Assembly: GCA_910588955.1 (NCBI GenBank) | Contig: CAJURQ010000037.1 | Span: 1-36,701 of the forward strand | DNA length: 36,701 nt | DNA from: an uncultured Lachnospiraceae bacterium | GTDB lineage: Bacteria; Bacillota; Clostridia; Lachnospirales; Lachnospiraceae | Direction: 5' to 3' | The notes under the pieces: model-generated | Seen by the model: the letters and a program-made list of their open reading frames with translations, nothing else | Told to the model about the DNA's origin: nothing | Databases searched by the model: none | Part shown: positions 24,899 through 33,559 of the stretch, piece after piece | How the letters are laid out: each line of letters begins with the position of its first letter | How positions within the stretch are numbered: position 1 is the stretch's first letter | Position numbers and translations under genes: made by a program

Positions 24899-27253
24899 TT
24901 ATTTTTTCCAATAAATCTCGATCACGTCGCCGCTCTTGATGCTCTCCATATACTGTGCGCCCCTGCCGTTTAGGTTGGTCACGATGCCGCTCCCCTCAGG
25001 CTTCGACAGGTCAAAATCAATATGCTCGAACACATCCACAAACACATAATTCTTTTTGCCGGTCAGTTTGATCTGCTCGCCATTCACCGTCACGATCATG
25101 GAAACCGGCACGTGCTTGTTTAATGCCTCTTCCCTGCGCCGTTCCTCCTCCGCCTTCGCCCGGGCGGCAGCCTCCTCCTTCGCTCTCGCCTTTGCCTTCG
25201 CTTCCTCCTCGGCGCGCTTCACGCCGGGACCCATCACGATCCTTGCTCCCTTAGGCTTCTGCGGCTCTGCCGTCTGCCCGTCTGCCGGGGTCCGGTTCTT
25301 TGCACCGCCCTCAGAGGCATCCCCATCCCGGTCTGCCGTTGTCTCTTCCGAAGATCCGTCCCGCTCCTCTTCCCCGGCTTCCGTCCGTGCCGTCTTTGCC
25401 ATGGAGAATCCCGCCGTCCCTGCGGGTCTGTCATCATCCGCAGTTCTTTCCTCCGTCTTCGTCTGCTCATAGAACTCCACATCGGAAAGCTGCAGCTCCT
25501 CCATCGTCCAGATCACCGAAAAGTTTTCATATACCTTCGTGTCCATATCCGCGATCTTATTGTTGACATAGATGTTCATATTCCAGTCGATTGTCACATC
25601 CATGAACTCGGAAATCTGGCGCACCGTATAGTAGCCGAGAATCTCGATCTCGTCGTTTTCCTGAATCTCATAATACTCTGACTGCAGCTCCCCGTTGACG
25701 CTGGCAAACTTGGGCAGATCCACCTTTTTCTCATTCACCTCAACCCACATCTTGGAGCCAAATTCCGGCAGTTGTCCGAGAGTCATCTGCGCCGGATCAC
25801 CGGCAGTTGATTCCACCACCCGTATCTGGTCGTTGGCGTGAATCTGCGTGTAAATATCCGCCTCGTTTCCGTTGACGGTAATCCGCGCCGCCTCTCCCGG
25901 CTCTCCTCTGGCAATACGGGGTTTCCCGTTCACCGTAAAGTTCAGTTCCTTTCCGCGCTTCGGGAACAGTCCGTCGCTGGCAAACTCCGCCTGCATCGCC
26001 GCATCCACCACAGCCGCCTTACTGTTGTCATAAATTTTGACGCGCTGGTCATTGAAATAGACGAAGATAAAGTTATTGCTCTGCTCGTAAAAGCTTAAGC
26101 AGATACCGATGGGCGTTACCATCAGGGAGTCCTTTCTGGCGTCTTCCTCCAGAAACTCTATGCCCATCATCACTTCCTCGCCTCTGACCGCCACGCGCTC
26201 GTTCTGGAGCTCCAGCTTCGCCGCCAGAGCCTGCGTGTAACCCGGCAGCCTGCCGCCGCCGCCCACCACGAACACTGCGCTGACAGATTTATCGCCGTTG
26301 AGCTCCTTAATCTTTGCCGCCACCTGACTTGTCATGTTCTCAATCACATCAGACACCACGCGCTCCACTTCCTCTTTGGTGATGGTCTGCTTCAGCCCCA
26401 TGATATCCTTATACTCGATCACATCCTTCACGCCGGTATCCCGCTTGATCTGCTCCGCCGTGGCAAAGTCCACCAGACAGTGCTTCGCCACCACTTCCGT
26501 GAGGGAATCTCCCGCAATGGGAATCATGCCGTAAGCGATGATGCTGCCGTCCCTCGTGACGGAAATATCGGAAGTGCCCGCACCCACATCCACCAGCGCA
26601 ATATTTAACATGCGGTACATCTCAGGGATCGCCACCTGAATCGCCGCAATCGGCTCCAGCGTCAGATTCACCACCTCAAGCCCTGCCACGGACACCGCCT
26701 TATAGAGACCGTCCACCACGTCTTCCGGCAGGAAGGTGGCTATCAGATCCGCGCCTATGGTCTTCGCCTTGTGTCCCTCCAGATTTCCTATCGTGTAGCC
26801 GTTCATATAGTAGCGCACGACCGAATACCCGACACAGTAGAATTTCATATCCATGTCGTTCTTTTCCAAGAACTCCTGATAGGCACGCTCCACGCCCATA
26901 GAATCCAGCGCGTAAATATCCTCTCCCGTGATTTCCCGTTCGTTCTCCATCTCCTGATCGACACGCAGCGTCACCGTCTGCAGGACACGACCCGCCGCCG
27001 CGATACAGACGTCCTTGAGGGGTCTGCCGATCCGCTCCTCCAGTTCCGCCTTGACTTCATTTATGGTACCGCCCACTTTGTAGATATCGTGGATCTGCCC
27101 GTCCAGCATTGCCCTCGTCCCGTGCTCTCTGATGCTCTGCGTCACCACATGAAATTTACCGCCCGTGCGGTAACCCACCGTACCTACGATACTCCTTGTC
27201 CCGATATCCAGACCAAACACCAACTGTCCCGGAATTTTCATTGCTTCTGCCAC
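24899..27253 (-). CDS. FtsA/PilM-like actin-fold protein with long C-terminal extension
   Basis: 784 residues, nearly twice FtsA. Residues 10-370 form an actin-like ATPase core: phosphate loop 'FGLDIGTRSIVG' (13-24), an FtsA-type 1C region, second phosphate loop 'ALVDVGAGTSDISVT' and adenosine motif 'VVGGGGRLPGY'. After about 390 come several modules with the shape 'VNG/VNN ... NDxIxIL'. Next is an acidic then charged Ala/Lys/Glu coiled-coil-like stretch (about 600-712). A last module (714-784) starts 'VTVNGEQIKL' and ends 'SGDVIEIYW'. No membrane helix. A role in division or envelope organisation is inferred. A GTG start (27253, GGGGG upstream) or ATG 27241 (ATGA overlap with coaE) are both possible. 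Confidence 0.85.
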   Translation of the reverse strand: MAEAMKIPGQLVFGLDIGTRSIVGTVGYRTGGKFHVVTQSIREHGTRAMLDGQIHDIYKVGGTINEVKAELEERIGRPLKDVCIAAAGRVLQTVTLRVDQEMENEREITGEDIYALDSMGVERAYQEFLEKNDMDMKFYCVGYSVVRYYMNGYTIGNLEGHKAKTIGADLIATFLPEDVVDGLYKAVSVAGLEVVNLTLEPIAAIQVAIPEMYRMLNIALVDVGAGTSDISVTRDGSIIAYGMIPIAGDSLTEVVAKHCLVDFATAEQIKRDTGVKDVIEYKDIMGLKQTITKEEVERVVSDVIENMTSQVAAKIKELNGDKSVSAVFVVGGGGRLPGYTQALAAKLELQNERVAVRGEEVMMGIEFLEEDARKDSLMVTPIGICLSFYEQSNNFIFVYFNDQRVKIYDNSKAAVVDAAMQAEFASDGLFPKRGKELNFTVNGKPRIARGEPGEAARITVNGNEADIYTQIHANDQIRVVESTAGDPAQMTLGQLPEFGSKMWVEVNEKKVDLPKFASVNGELQSEYYEIQENDEIEILGYYTVRQISEFMDVTIDWNMNIYVNNKIADMDTKVYENFSVIWTMEELQLSDVEFYEQTKTEERTADDDRPAGTAGFSMAKTARTEAGEEERDGSSEETTADRDGDASEGGAKNRTPADGQTAEPQKPKGARIVMGPGVKRAEEEAKAKARAKEEAAARAKAEEERRREEALNKHVPVSMIVTVNGEQIKLTGKKNYVFVDVFEHIDFDLSKPEGSGIVTNLNGRGAQYMESIKSGDVIEIYWKK

Positions 27254-27846
27254 TGGTATTCCCCCAATTCTTTCTCTATTTGTGTATAAACTTCCTCAAG
27301 TGTCCCGTTGTTCTCTATCACCACATCACAGTGTTTCCGAAAATCCTGCTCCGAAAGCTGCTTTTTTAATATGGCATCTATCTTCCCGTCCGTATAGCCC
27401 CGGCTCTCTTTTAGCCTTCGCCGCCTGACTTCCTCCGCCGCGTGGATGTACCACAGCTCGTCCACAACCTCGGCGTAGCCCTCCTCAATCAGAAGAGCCG
27501 CCTCTATAAACAGCAGCGACAGCTTACCCGCCGCCCGCTCTTTTTCGATCTGCGCAAGCAGATACGCTCTCACCGCCGGGTGCACGATCCCGTTTACCTT
27601 CCGCAGCAATTCGCCGTCCCCGAAAATCCGCGCCGCCATCTTCTGCCTGTCAATCCGACCCGATGCGTCCAGAATCTCCGTTCCCAAAAGTGCTGTCAAC
27701 GGCTCATAACATGCCTCTCCCGGCTCCTCCAGCCGGTGCGCCGCCCGGTCCGCCATAATGACGCGGCAGCCGGGACATCTCTCCAGATATGCCAGCACTT
27801 CCGATTTTCCGGCTCCCACGCCGCCCGTGATGCCTATGACCTTCAT
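27238..27846 (-). CDS. coaE: Dephospho-CoA kinase
   Basis: 202 residues. P-loop 'GITGGVGAGKSE' at the N-terminus, 'RVIMADRAAHRLEEPG' in the acceptor-binding region, 'GIVHPAVRAYLLAQIEKE' and 'FIEAALLIEEGYAEVVDELW' (in parts) are CoaE signatures. It phosphorylates dephospho-CoA to CoA with ATP in the final step of CoA synthesis. ATG 27846 gives normal family length and begins right at the conserved 'MKVIGITGG'. A longer start at 27879 would overlap polA. Follows polA by 19 bases and overlaps the ftsA-like gene, so cotranscribed. Confidence 0.94.
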   Translation of the reverse strand: MKVIGITGGVGAGKSEVLAYLERCPGCRVIMADRAAHRLEEPGEACYEPLTALLGTEILDASGRIDRQKMAARIFGDGELLRKVNGIVHPAVRAYLLAQIEKERAAGKLSLLFIEAALLIEEGYAEVVDELWYIHAAEEVRRRRLKESRGYTDGKIDAILKKQLSEQDFRKHCDVVIENNGTLEEVYTQIEKELGEYQWQKQ

Positions 27847-27865
27847 ATGTTCACTTTTCACGCTG

Positions 27866-30595
27866 TTATTTTGCCTCATACCAATCCGTTCCCGTGTGCA
27901 GATCGATTTCAAGCCGCACGGAAAGTTCCGCCGCCTGCTGCATCTGTTCCGTCAGAATCCGGCGAACCTGTTCTTCCTCTCCCGCCTCCGTCTCGATCAG
28001 TAGCTCGTCGTGCACCTGCAAAATCAATCGGGATTTCAGGTTTTCCCTGTACAGACATTCCCACACACGGATCATGGCGATCTTCATAATATCCGCCGCC
28101 GTTCCCTGAATCGGGGAGTTCATTGCCACCCGCTCGCCGAAGGAACGCTGCATAAAGTTGTTAGAAGACAGTTCCGGAATGGGACGTCTGCGCCCGTACA
28201 TCGTTGTGACATAGCCCTTTTCCTTCGCCTCCGCCACCATATGATCCAGAAACCGCTTGACCCCCGGATAGGTCTCGAAATATTGCTCGATATATGCCGC
28301 CGCCTCTTTCTTGGAGATGCTAAGGTCCTGACTTAAGCCAAAGGAGCTGATGCCGTAGACAATGCCAAAATTCACCGCCTTGGCGTTGCGCCTTTGCAGA
28401 TCCGTCACTTCCTCAAAGGGCGTGTGGAACACCTTGGAAGCGGTAATCCGGTGAATGTCCTCCTCCATCCGGTACGCCTCAATCAACTGTTCGTCCTCGG
28501 ACATATGCGCCAGAATCCGCAGCTCGATCTGGGAGTAATCCGCATCCATGAAAAGATACCCCTCCCGCGGCACAAACACCTTCCGAATCCGCCGTCCCAG
28601 TTCCATACGCATAGGGATGTTCTGTAAGTTCGGCTCCGTGGAGCTGATCCGCCCCGTGGCGGTAATGGTCTGGTTAAAGGTGGAATGAATCCTGCCGTCC
28701 GGGGCAATGCACGAGGAAAGCCCTTCCGCGTAAGTCGACTTTAATTTCATCAGTCCCCTGTATTCCAGTATATCAGATACAATCGGATAATTCGGCGCTA
28801 GCTTCTCCAGCACGTCCGCTGCCGTGGAATACCCGGTCTTCGTCTTTTTCCCGCCCTTGATGCCCATCTTGTCAAAGAGAATCTCCGCGAGCTGCTTGGG
28901 AGAATTGATATTGAACGTGCAGTCCGCCTGTTTATAGATCGCCTGTTCTAACTCGACGATCCGCCCGGTCAACGCCTCGCCGTAAGCTTTAAGCTCCGCC
29001 GGCTGCACCGACACGCCGTACTGCTCCATGTCATAGAGCACCCGGGACAGTGGCATCTCTATCTCGTAAAACAGCCCGTCCATGCCCTGCTCGGTCAGCT
29101 TTTCGTCAAGAATCCGCGCCGCCGCCAGACAGACATACGCCTGATAGCAGGCGTACTGCGCAAATTCCTCCGGGCTCTTCTCATAAGCCTGCGCATAAGT
29201 TCCCTTCCCGCAAACCTGCGTCCTGTCCGGAATCGTCAGCGACAGATACTCGCCCGCGATATCCTCCGTCTGGTAGTCGCTCTTAAGCGGATTGATCAGG
29301 TACGCCGCAATCAAGATATCAAAATATCTTCGTTCCCGATAAGGCTGCAGCACGTCCTGCGCACCCGCCTCATCCCGCCACATGCTCTCCCCGACGGGTT
29401 CCTCAATCATATCATAAACCGATTTCACATCGAAGACACATAGTTTACATAACTTTTCCCTGTTAAGAGCCGTCAGCCTCTCCCGCAGCCAGTCTTCCGT
29501 GACCTCTCCCTGACAGGGGATAAACGCCACCTTGTCTTCCGCCGGTGCAAGGGCGATACCCATACAGCCGCCCGGCTCTTTCCCTTCCCGGAAAACCGCA
29601 AGTCCGATCTCCCGACCGCTCTCCGCACCATTTTCCCTCTCCCCGCAGGCGAGGAAAATCGCCTCCGCATCCTCCTGTTTCGTCACGGTTTGAAAATAAG
29701 TTTCCTGCCTGTTGGACACCGCCACGTCCTTAGAAAAGCGGGACAATATATTTTTAAACTCGAGCTGTTTGCACAGCACGTAAGCCTCTTCCGTATAGAA
29801 GTCGCCAATCTTTGCCTGCTCGAAATCAAAGGCAATCTCCGCGTTCACGTTAATCGTGGCAAGCACCTTGCTCAAGTCCGCCAGTTCCCTGTTCGCAAGC
29901 AGGGACTCACGAATCGACTTCTTGGAAATCTCCTCCGCGTGGGCGTAGATATTTTCAAGCGACCCGTAGGTCACCATCAGCTCTGTCGCCGTCTTCTCCC
30001 CCACCTTCGGCACGCCGGGAATGTTGTCCGACGCATCCCCCATCAGTGCCTTTAAATCAATAAACTGAATCGGGTTTACCTGATATGCCTCCTCCACGTC
30101 CTTCGCGTAATAATCCTCCACCTGCGTCCTGCCGCCCTTGGTCTTGGGAATGCGGATGCGGATATGGTCTGTCGCCACCTGCAGCAGATCCCGGTCGCCT
30201 GACACGAGGGAAACTTCCATCCCTTCCCGCTCCGCCCGCTTGGCGATCGTGCCAAGAATGTCGTCCGCCTCCAGACCTGCCTGTTCCACCACACAGATTC
30301 CCATGGCATGAAGCAGCTCCTTCATCACCGGAACCTGTTCCCGCAGCTCCGTAGGCATGGGTTTTCTCGTGCCCTTGTACTCCTTATAAATCTCGTGCCG
30401 GAAAGTGGGCGCGTGGACATCGAAAGCCACCGCCAGATAGTCCGCCTGCTCCTCCTCCAGAATCTTAAACATAATATTTAAAAAACCAAAAATCGCGTTC
30501 GTGTGGAGTCCCTGCCCGTTGGTCAGTTCCGGCACCCCGTAAAACGCCCTGTGCAATATGCTGTGTCCGTCTATCAAAACCAGTTTCAAAGCCAT
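27866..30595 (-). CDS. polA: DNA polymerase I
   Basis: 909 residues. 5' nuclease domain (about 1-290): 'LIDGHSILHRAFY', 'FRHEIYKEYKGTRK', 'EADDILG' and 'SGDRDLLQ'. The central 3'-5' exonuclease fold is degenerate: no DxE pair is seen at motif I, and the third-motif region reads 'YACYQAYVCLAAARIL' without the expected Asp, so proofreading is probably lost. The polymerase domain has motif A 'DADYSQIELRILAHMS', motif B 'RRNAKAVNFGIVYGIS' and motif C 'VHDELLIE'. Functions in Okazaki fragment processing and repair. First gene of the polA-coaE-ftsA-like-walJ run. Start preceded by GAGTGAGG. Confidence 0.97.
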   Translation of the reverse strand: MALKLVLIDGHSILHRAFYGVPELTNGQGLHTNAIFGFLNIMFKILEEEQADYLAVAFDVHAPTFRHEIYKEYKGTRKPMPTELREQVPVMKELLHAMGICVVEQAGLEADDILGTIAKRAEREGMEVSLVSGDRDLLQVATDHIRIRIPKTKGGRTQVEDYYAKDVEEAYQVNPIQFIDLKALMGDASDNIPGVPKVGEKTATELMVTYGSLENIYAHAEEISKKSIRESLLANRELADLSKVLATINVNAEIAFDFEQAKIGDFYTEEAYVLCKQLEFKNILSRFSKDVAVSNRQETYFQTVTKQEDAEAIFLACGERENGAESGREIGLAVFREGKEPGGCMGIALAPAEDKVAFIPCQGEVTEDWLRERLTALNREKLCKLCVFDVKSVYDMIEEPVGESMWRDEAGAQDVLQPYRERRYFDILIAAYLINPLKSDYQTEDIAGEYLSLTIPDRTQVCGKGTYAQAYEKSPEEFAQYACYQAYVCLAAARILDEKLTEQGMDGLFYEIEMPLSRVLYDMEQYGVSVQPAELKAYGEALTGRIVELEQAIYKQADCTFNINSPKQLAEILFDKMGIKGGKKTKTGYSTAADVLEKLAPNYPIVSDILEYRGLMKLKSTYAEGLSSCIAPDGRIHSTFNQTITATGRISSTEPNLQNIPMRMELGRRIRKVFVPREGYLFMDADYSQIELRILAHMSEDEQLIEAYRMEEDIHRITASKVFHTPFEEVTDLQRRNAKAVNFGIVYGISSFGLSQDLSISKKEAAAYIEQYFETYPGVKRFLDHMVAEAKEKGYVTTMYGRRRPIPELSSNNFMQRSFGERVAMNSPIQGTAADIMKIAMIRVWECLYRENLKSRLILQVHDELLIETEAGEEEQVRRILTEQMQQAAELSVRLEIDLHTGTDWYEAK

Positions 30596-30687
30596 ATATT
30601 TGTAAGCCTCACTCTTTGCCCTTCACAATTCTCATTACACTAACCGCCATGTCACAGCCCTGCTGCTGCGCTTTAGAAGCAGCGTTT

Positions 30688-31008
30688 TCAGACCGATACA
30701 ATAACTAACGCCGCGATGATCACCACCACAACCGCCGCCTCCAATACCAGAAGAATACGCCGCAGGGCACGATTGATGCGAATCCTGTCATCCGCGTCCT
30801 CCAGCTTCCATGTAAGCGCCTTCTGCAGATTAAAATTATTGCCCAGCTCAAGCTGTTCCAAACCCTCGGCTACCAGAAACTGAATGGATAACTCTTCCAT
30901 ACATTCCGGGCATTCCTCGATATGCTCAACAAACTCCGCCAGACCCCTTCCGTCCAATTCATCATCTAGGAAGGACGGTATTTTTTTCTCTGCCTCTTTA
31001 CAGTTCAT
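30688..31008 (-). CDS. Zinc-finger (zf-HC2) membrane protein, anti-sigma-like
   Basis: 106 residues. N-terminal 'MNCKEAEKKIPSFLDDELDG' with a zf-HC2 pattern H29-x3-C33-x2-C36 ('HIEECPEC'), then a helical middle part and one C-terminal membrane helix (about 85-105, 'ILLVLEAAVVVVIIAALVIV'). Cytosolic zinc-binding plus single membrane anchor is the layout of ZAS anti-sigma factors. No sigma factor gene is adjacent and the outside part is only a few residues, so its partner is unknown. Own promoter upstream. Confidence 0.8.
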   Translation of the reverse strand: MNCKEAEKKIPSFLDDELDGRGLAEFVEHIEECPECMEELSIQFLVAEGLEQLELGNNFNLQKALTWKLEDADDRIRINRALRRILLVLEAAVVVVIIAALVIVSV

Positions 31009-31043
31009 TGCCCACGCCTTTCCACTCTGCCCATACAGATTTT

Positions 31044-31072
31044 ATTATATACCATTGTAGGTGTCTTGGAAA
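31044..31072 (-). promoter_or_regulatory. Promoter of the zinc-finger membrane protein gene
   Basis: TATAAT (31049-31044) with TTTCCA (31072-31067) exactly 17 bases upstream. The -35 matches consensus at four of six positions. Confidence 0.55.
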
Positions 31073-31121
31073 GAGATTTTTCTCAACATGAACCGTCGCC
31101 CTCATGCACACCATACGCAAA

Positions 31122-31155
31122 CAGAAGGACCCCGGTATTCACCGGCATCCTTCTG
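31122..31155 (-). terminator. Long hairpin downstream of the GH25 gene
   Basis: CAGAAGGA/TCCTTCTG enclosing CCGGT-GAAT-ACCGG, then TTTG on the minus strand, 105 bases past the lysozyme stop. The stem is strong but the T tract short. The 31156-31259 stretch holds nothing else I can support. Confidence 0.6.
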
Positions 31156-31259
31156 TCCTATGTCCTTTTCAATTTTATTCTATGCTGCCGCCTCATGCGC
31201 TTTTCCCGCCGCATCTCCGCTTTCTGCACCCTTTCCGTAAGTCTTCTGTGCCGCCGCCC

Positions 31260-32465
31260 TTACTGTGCCGGAGCGACTTCCGTCTGCGCGCCTTCTGCCG
31301 GAGCCGATTCCTGCGCTGCACCGTCTGCCGTTTCCGCAGGCGCCGCCTCGGGTGCCGGTTCCGCCGGCGGCGCTGCCACAGCCGCAATGCCGTTTCCGTC
31401 CACCGTGTAATCCGTGCCGTCCACATTTACCGTCACGTTTCTCTGCAATGCGCCCGTCGCCGGATCGTAATAATATACGTTGCCATCGGGTCTGGTCACC
31501 AGTCCCCTCTGCATCACCGCATTCTCGTCAAAGTAATAATCCTGCCCCTCGATCGTCACGTCCTCGCGCAGCGCGTGTCCGTCCTTCGTGGCGAGGAAAT
31601 ATCTGCCCGTCTCGTCCTCAAACCAACAGCCCTTCTGCACAAAGCCGTTCTCGTCCAGATGATACTTCTTATCCTCCCAGCCGACCCAGCCATTGCGCTG
31701 CATCCGGTATCCCGCATAAAATACCGTCTGGTCGCCGCGGGGCGCAAAGCCGTCCGCCACGATCAGGGACGCGTAATCCTTAAACTGATAATTCATATCC
31801 ACTCTCGTAGGAATCCCCGCCACCTTGCCGTGGGAAGTGTTCTGCCAGAACGCCGCGCCGCCGTCGTACTCAAGAGCGTCCGCGTACTGTGCGATCCACT
31901 TGTCATAGCCGATATTGCCGATCTTATCCCGGAACATATTCCGGCTGGAATAAACCACCGGGTAATAACCGTTCGCCTCAATGATCGAGCAGAACGCGTT
32001 GATCAGCTCCTGTAACTGCGCCTGCGACATATTTTTGTGACAGGGCGCCTCCACGTCAAAGACCACCGGATAATTTACCGTGTAATTGCCGATCCACTGT
32101 ATGAGCTGGTTCGCCTCGGCTCTCGCCTGATCCGCGTTCGCCGCGTAGGAGTACAGATATACACCTGTCCGCAGCCCCGCCGCGTTCGCGCCCCGCATAT
32201 TCACGTCAAAGTAAGGGTCAACGCCCGAGTTCGTGCTACCCGCCTTGACAAAGACAAAGGATACCCCCGAAGAGGGGACCTGACTCCAGTCGATACCCAG
32301 ATTGTGCTTGGACACGTCGATCCCTCTGGCAATGGAACTGCCCGCTCCCACAGCCTCCGCCTTCAACCCCGGCGCAAGCGTCAGCGCGCCCGCCAGACAA
32401 AGCGCGGTCACCTGCCTGATTCCCCGTTTGAATCTATGTAATAATGCTTTATTCGATTTTATCAT
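31260..32465 (-). CDS. Secreted GH25 lysozyme with cell-wall-binding-like repeats
   Basis: 401 residues. The signal peptide (about 1-38) ends before 'AVGAGSS'. GH25 catalytic domain (about 45-250) has 'ARGIDVSKHNLGIDW', 'TGVYLYSYAAN', the catalytic pair in 'PVVFDVEAP', and 'AAFWQNTSHGKV'. Next are repeats like choline-binding/CW modules ('KKYHLDENGFVQKGCWF', 'QDYYFDENAVMQRGLV', 'GNVYYYDPATGALQRN'), then a Pro/Ala/Glu-rich tail (about 355-401). It hydrolyses peptidoglycan glycan strands outside the cell, for wall turnover or competition. There is no strong ribosome site. The promoter carries regularly spaced TGTWAC-type repeats. Confidence 0.92.
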   Translation of the reverse strand: MIKSNKALLHRFKRGIRQVTALCLAGALTLAPGLKAEAVGAGSSIARGIDVSKHNLGIDWSQVPSSGVSFVFVKAGSTNSGVDPYFDVNMRGANAAGLRTGVYLYSYAANADQARAEANQLIQWIGNYTVNYPVVFDVEAPCHKNMSQAQLQELINAFCSIIEANGYYPVVYSSRNMFRDKIGNIGYDKWIAQYADALEYDGGAAFWQNTSHGKVAGIPTRVDMNYQFKDYASLIVADGFAPRGDQTVFYAGYRMQRNGWVGWEDKKYHLDENGFVQKGCWFEDETGRYFLATKDGHALREDVTIEGQDYYFDENAVMQRGLVTRPDGNVYYYDPATGALQRNVTVNVDGTDYTVDGNGIAAVAAPPAEPAPEAAPAETADGAAQESAPAEGAQTEVAPAQ

Positions 32466-32570
32466 TTGTACTTTTTATCCGGCTGCTCCGTTCCGAATAT
32501 TTCCCTTTCGTTTTTTATCATTCCTGTTTTCTTTTGTTTCTTTCCTGAGGACTGATCCGCCATGCGCAAA

Positions 32571-32622
32571 TTTGTAACAATTATATTGCATTTTATTACA
32601 ATTTGTCACATTTTGTAACAAT
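32571..32622 (-). promoter_or_regulatory. GH25 promoter embedded in phased TGTWAC-like repeats
   Basis: On the minus strand GTGACA (32609-32604), 18 bases, TATAAT (32585-32580). Overlapping the -35 are three copies TGTTAC, TGTGAC, TGTAAT starting every 10 bases. On the plus strand TTTGTAACAAT occurs at 32571 and 32612, with TTTATTACAAT at 32592, i.e. 20-21 bp apart. The half-site resembles the WalR box (TGTWAH, usually 11-bp spacing). Confidence 0.65.
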
Positions 32623-32929
32623 CCTTAACAACTATATCATGTTTTAGGGGGATTGTATAGGGATATTTGCGAAATTTTGGAGGGAATTTTTGGAATTTAA
32701 AAGCAAGACAGCACACAAGAACAAAAACATCTCCGACATAAAGAAAACTGCGAAATCTCTCCCGCAGCTTCCTTTCACGTATGAATGGGGTTTCATACGT
32801 GTTCCCCTTTTACAGGTTACATAATATCACATTTTTCGTGGTTTGACTAGTGTATGTCATCGCGCAACTACCGCGCAATCATCGCGTAATCGCAATATTT
32901 ATAAGTTAACATAATATTTCCCCATCTTC
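32623..32929. other. Non-coding spacer with a hairpin and an 11-bp tandem repeat
   Basis: No supported gene. It holds a perfect 10-bp hairpin CACGTATGAA-TGGGGT-TTCATACGTG (32776-32801), followed on the plus strand by TTCCCCTTTT. It also holds three imperfect 11-bp tandem units, beginning CGCGCAACTAC, CGCGCAATCAT and CGCGTAATCGC (32861-32893). The hairpin may be a bidirectional terminator between the GH25 leader region and the small genes to the right. Confidence 0.5.
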
Positions 32930-33145
32930 CTAGGCACGGGATGACACCAGACTGACGATTCCCACGATGATCAAAATCGGAAATGCGATGTAAACCAGTC
33001 CCGAAACCAATAGAATTATCAAAAACAACGGCGCAAATACGAAGCAGACGATAACCTTCGTAACGCCCCATGCTGCACGGAAAGCAAACACCGCCAGTTT
33101 GCCGAATATTGCCAACATTAACATGCAGAATAAAAATGTAATCAT
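32930..33145 (-). CDS. Small membrane protein
   Basis: 71 residues with two or three hydrophobic segments ('ITFLFCMLMLAIFGKLAVFAF', in part, and 'FVFAPLFLIILLVSGLVYI'). Strong ribosome site AAGGAGGAGAGAAG before the ATG. Resembles small membrane proteins of unknown function found in many clostridia. Follows the 51-codon gene by 37 bases and is probably cotranscribed with it. Confidence 0.75.
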   Translation of the reverse strand: MITFLFCMLMLAIFGKLAVFAFRAAWGVTKVIVCFVFAPLFLIILLVSGLVYIAFPILIIVGIVSLVSSRA

Positions 33146-33182
33146 CTTCTCTCCTCCTTCAAGATAACTTTCATCGCTAAAC

Positions 33183-33338
33183 TTATTTTTCGTCGTTTTC
33201 TGTGTCCCCGGTACGCTGCGCCAACTCCCTTCCGTGGAATTTTGACACGTCCCGCACGCCTATGGCGGCGCAGTAGACTTCCTGTTCTTCGATTTTTTCT
33301 AGGAAGCGGCATAGGGAAATTCTTTCGGTTATGGTCAT
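33183..33338 (-). CDS. Small soluble protein of unknown function
   Basis: 51 codons starting 'MTITERISLCRFLEKIEEQ' and ending 'RTGDTENDEK', with AGGGTGA upstream. The composition is protein-like (amphipathic N-terminal helix, two Cys). I do not recognise its family. It precedes the small membrane protein gene and may pair with it. A shadow frame on the same strand at 33142-33348 is less plausible because it is rich in Arg and has no good ribosome site. Confidence 0.6.
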   Translation of the reverse strand: MTITERISLCRFLEKIEEQEVYCAAIGVRDVSKFHGRELAQRTGDTENDEK

Positions 33339-33493
33339 GTTCACTCACCCTTCCATATTTCCGTTCACGACTGTTATAACTATATTTTAATAAACGTGCA
33401 CTATAACATAAACCCTCTTAAAAGCAGAAAACCTGCGCCTATTTCATCCGTTTTTGCGAAATAACCATTGCCTTCTCTCCGGCGTAATTCTCC

Positions 33494-33522
33494 TTGCTTC
33501 CCATGACACCTTTCGCTATAAT
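33494..33522 (+). promoter_or_regulatory. Promoter of the XRE regulator
   Basis: TTGCTT (33494-33499), 17 bases, TATAAT (33517-33522), about 30 bases before the ribosome site. Confidence 0.7.
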
Positions 33523-33559
33523 AATCATATACATTTTCGCTTGGAAAGGAACTCATTTC

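Noticed and set aside
27866..30595. Loss of proofreading residues in DNA polymerase I
   Set aside because: Common in Bacillota and other Gram-positives; noted in the annotation but not novel.
33142..33348. Minus-strand frame of 68 codons
   Set aside because: Arg-rich, no good ribosome site, and overlaps the better 51-codon gene in another frame.
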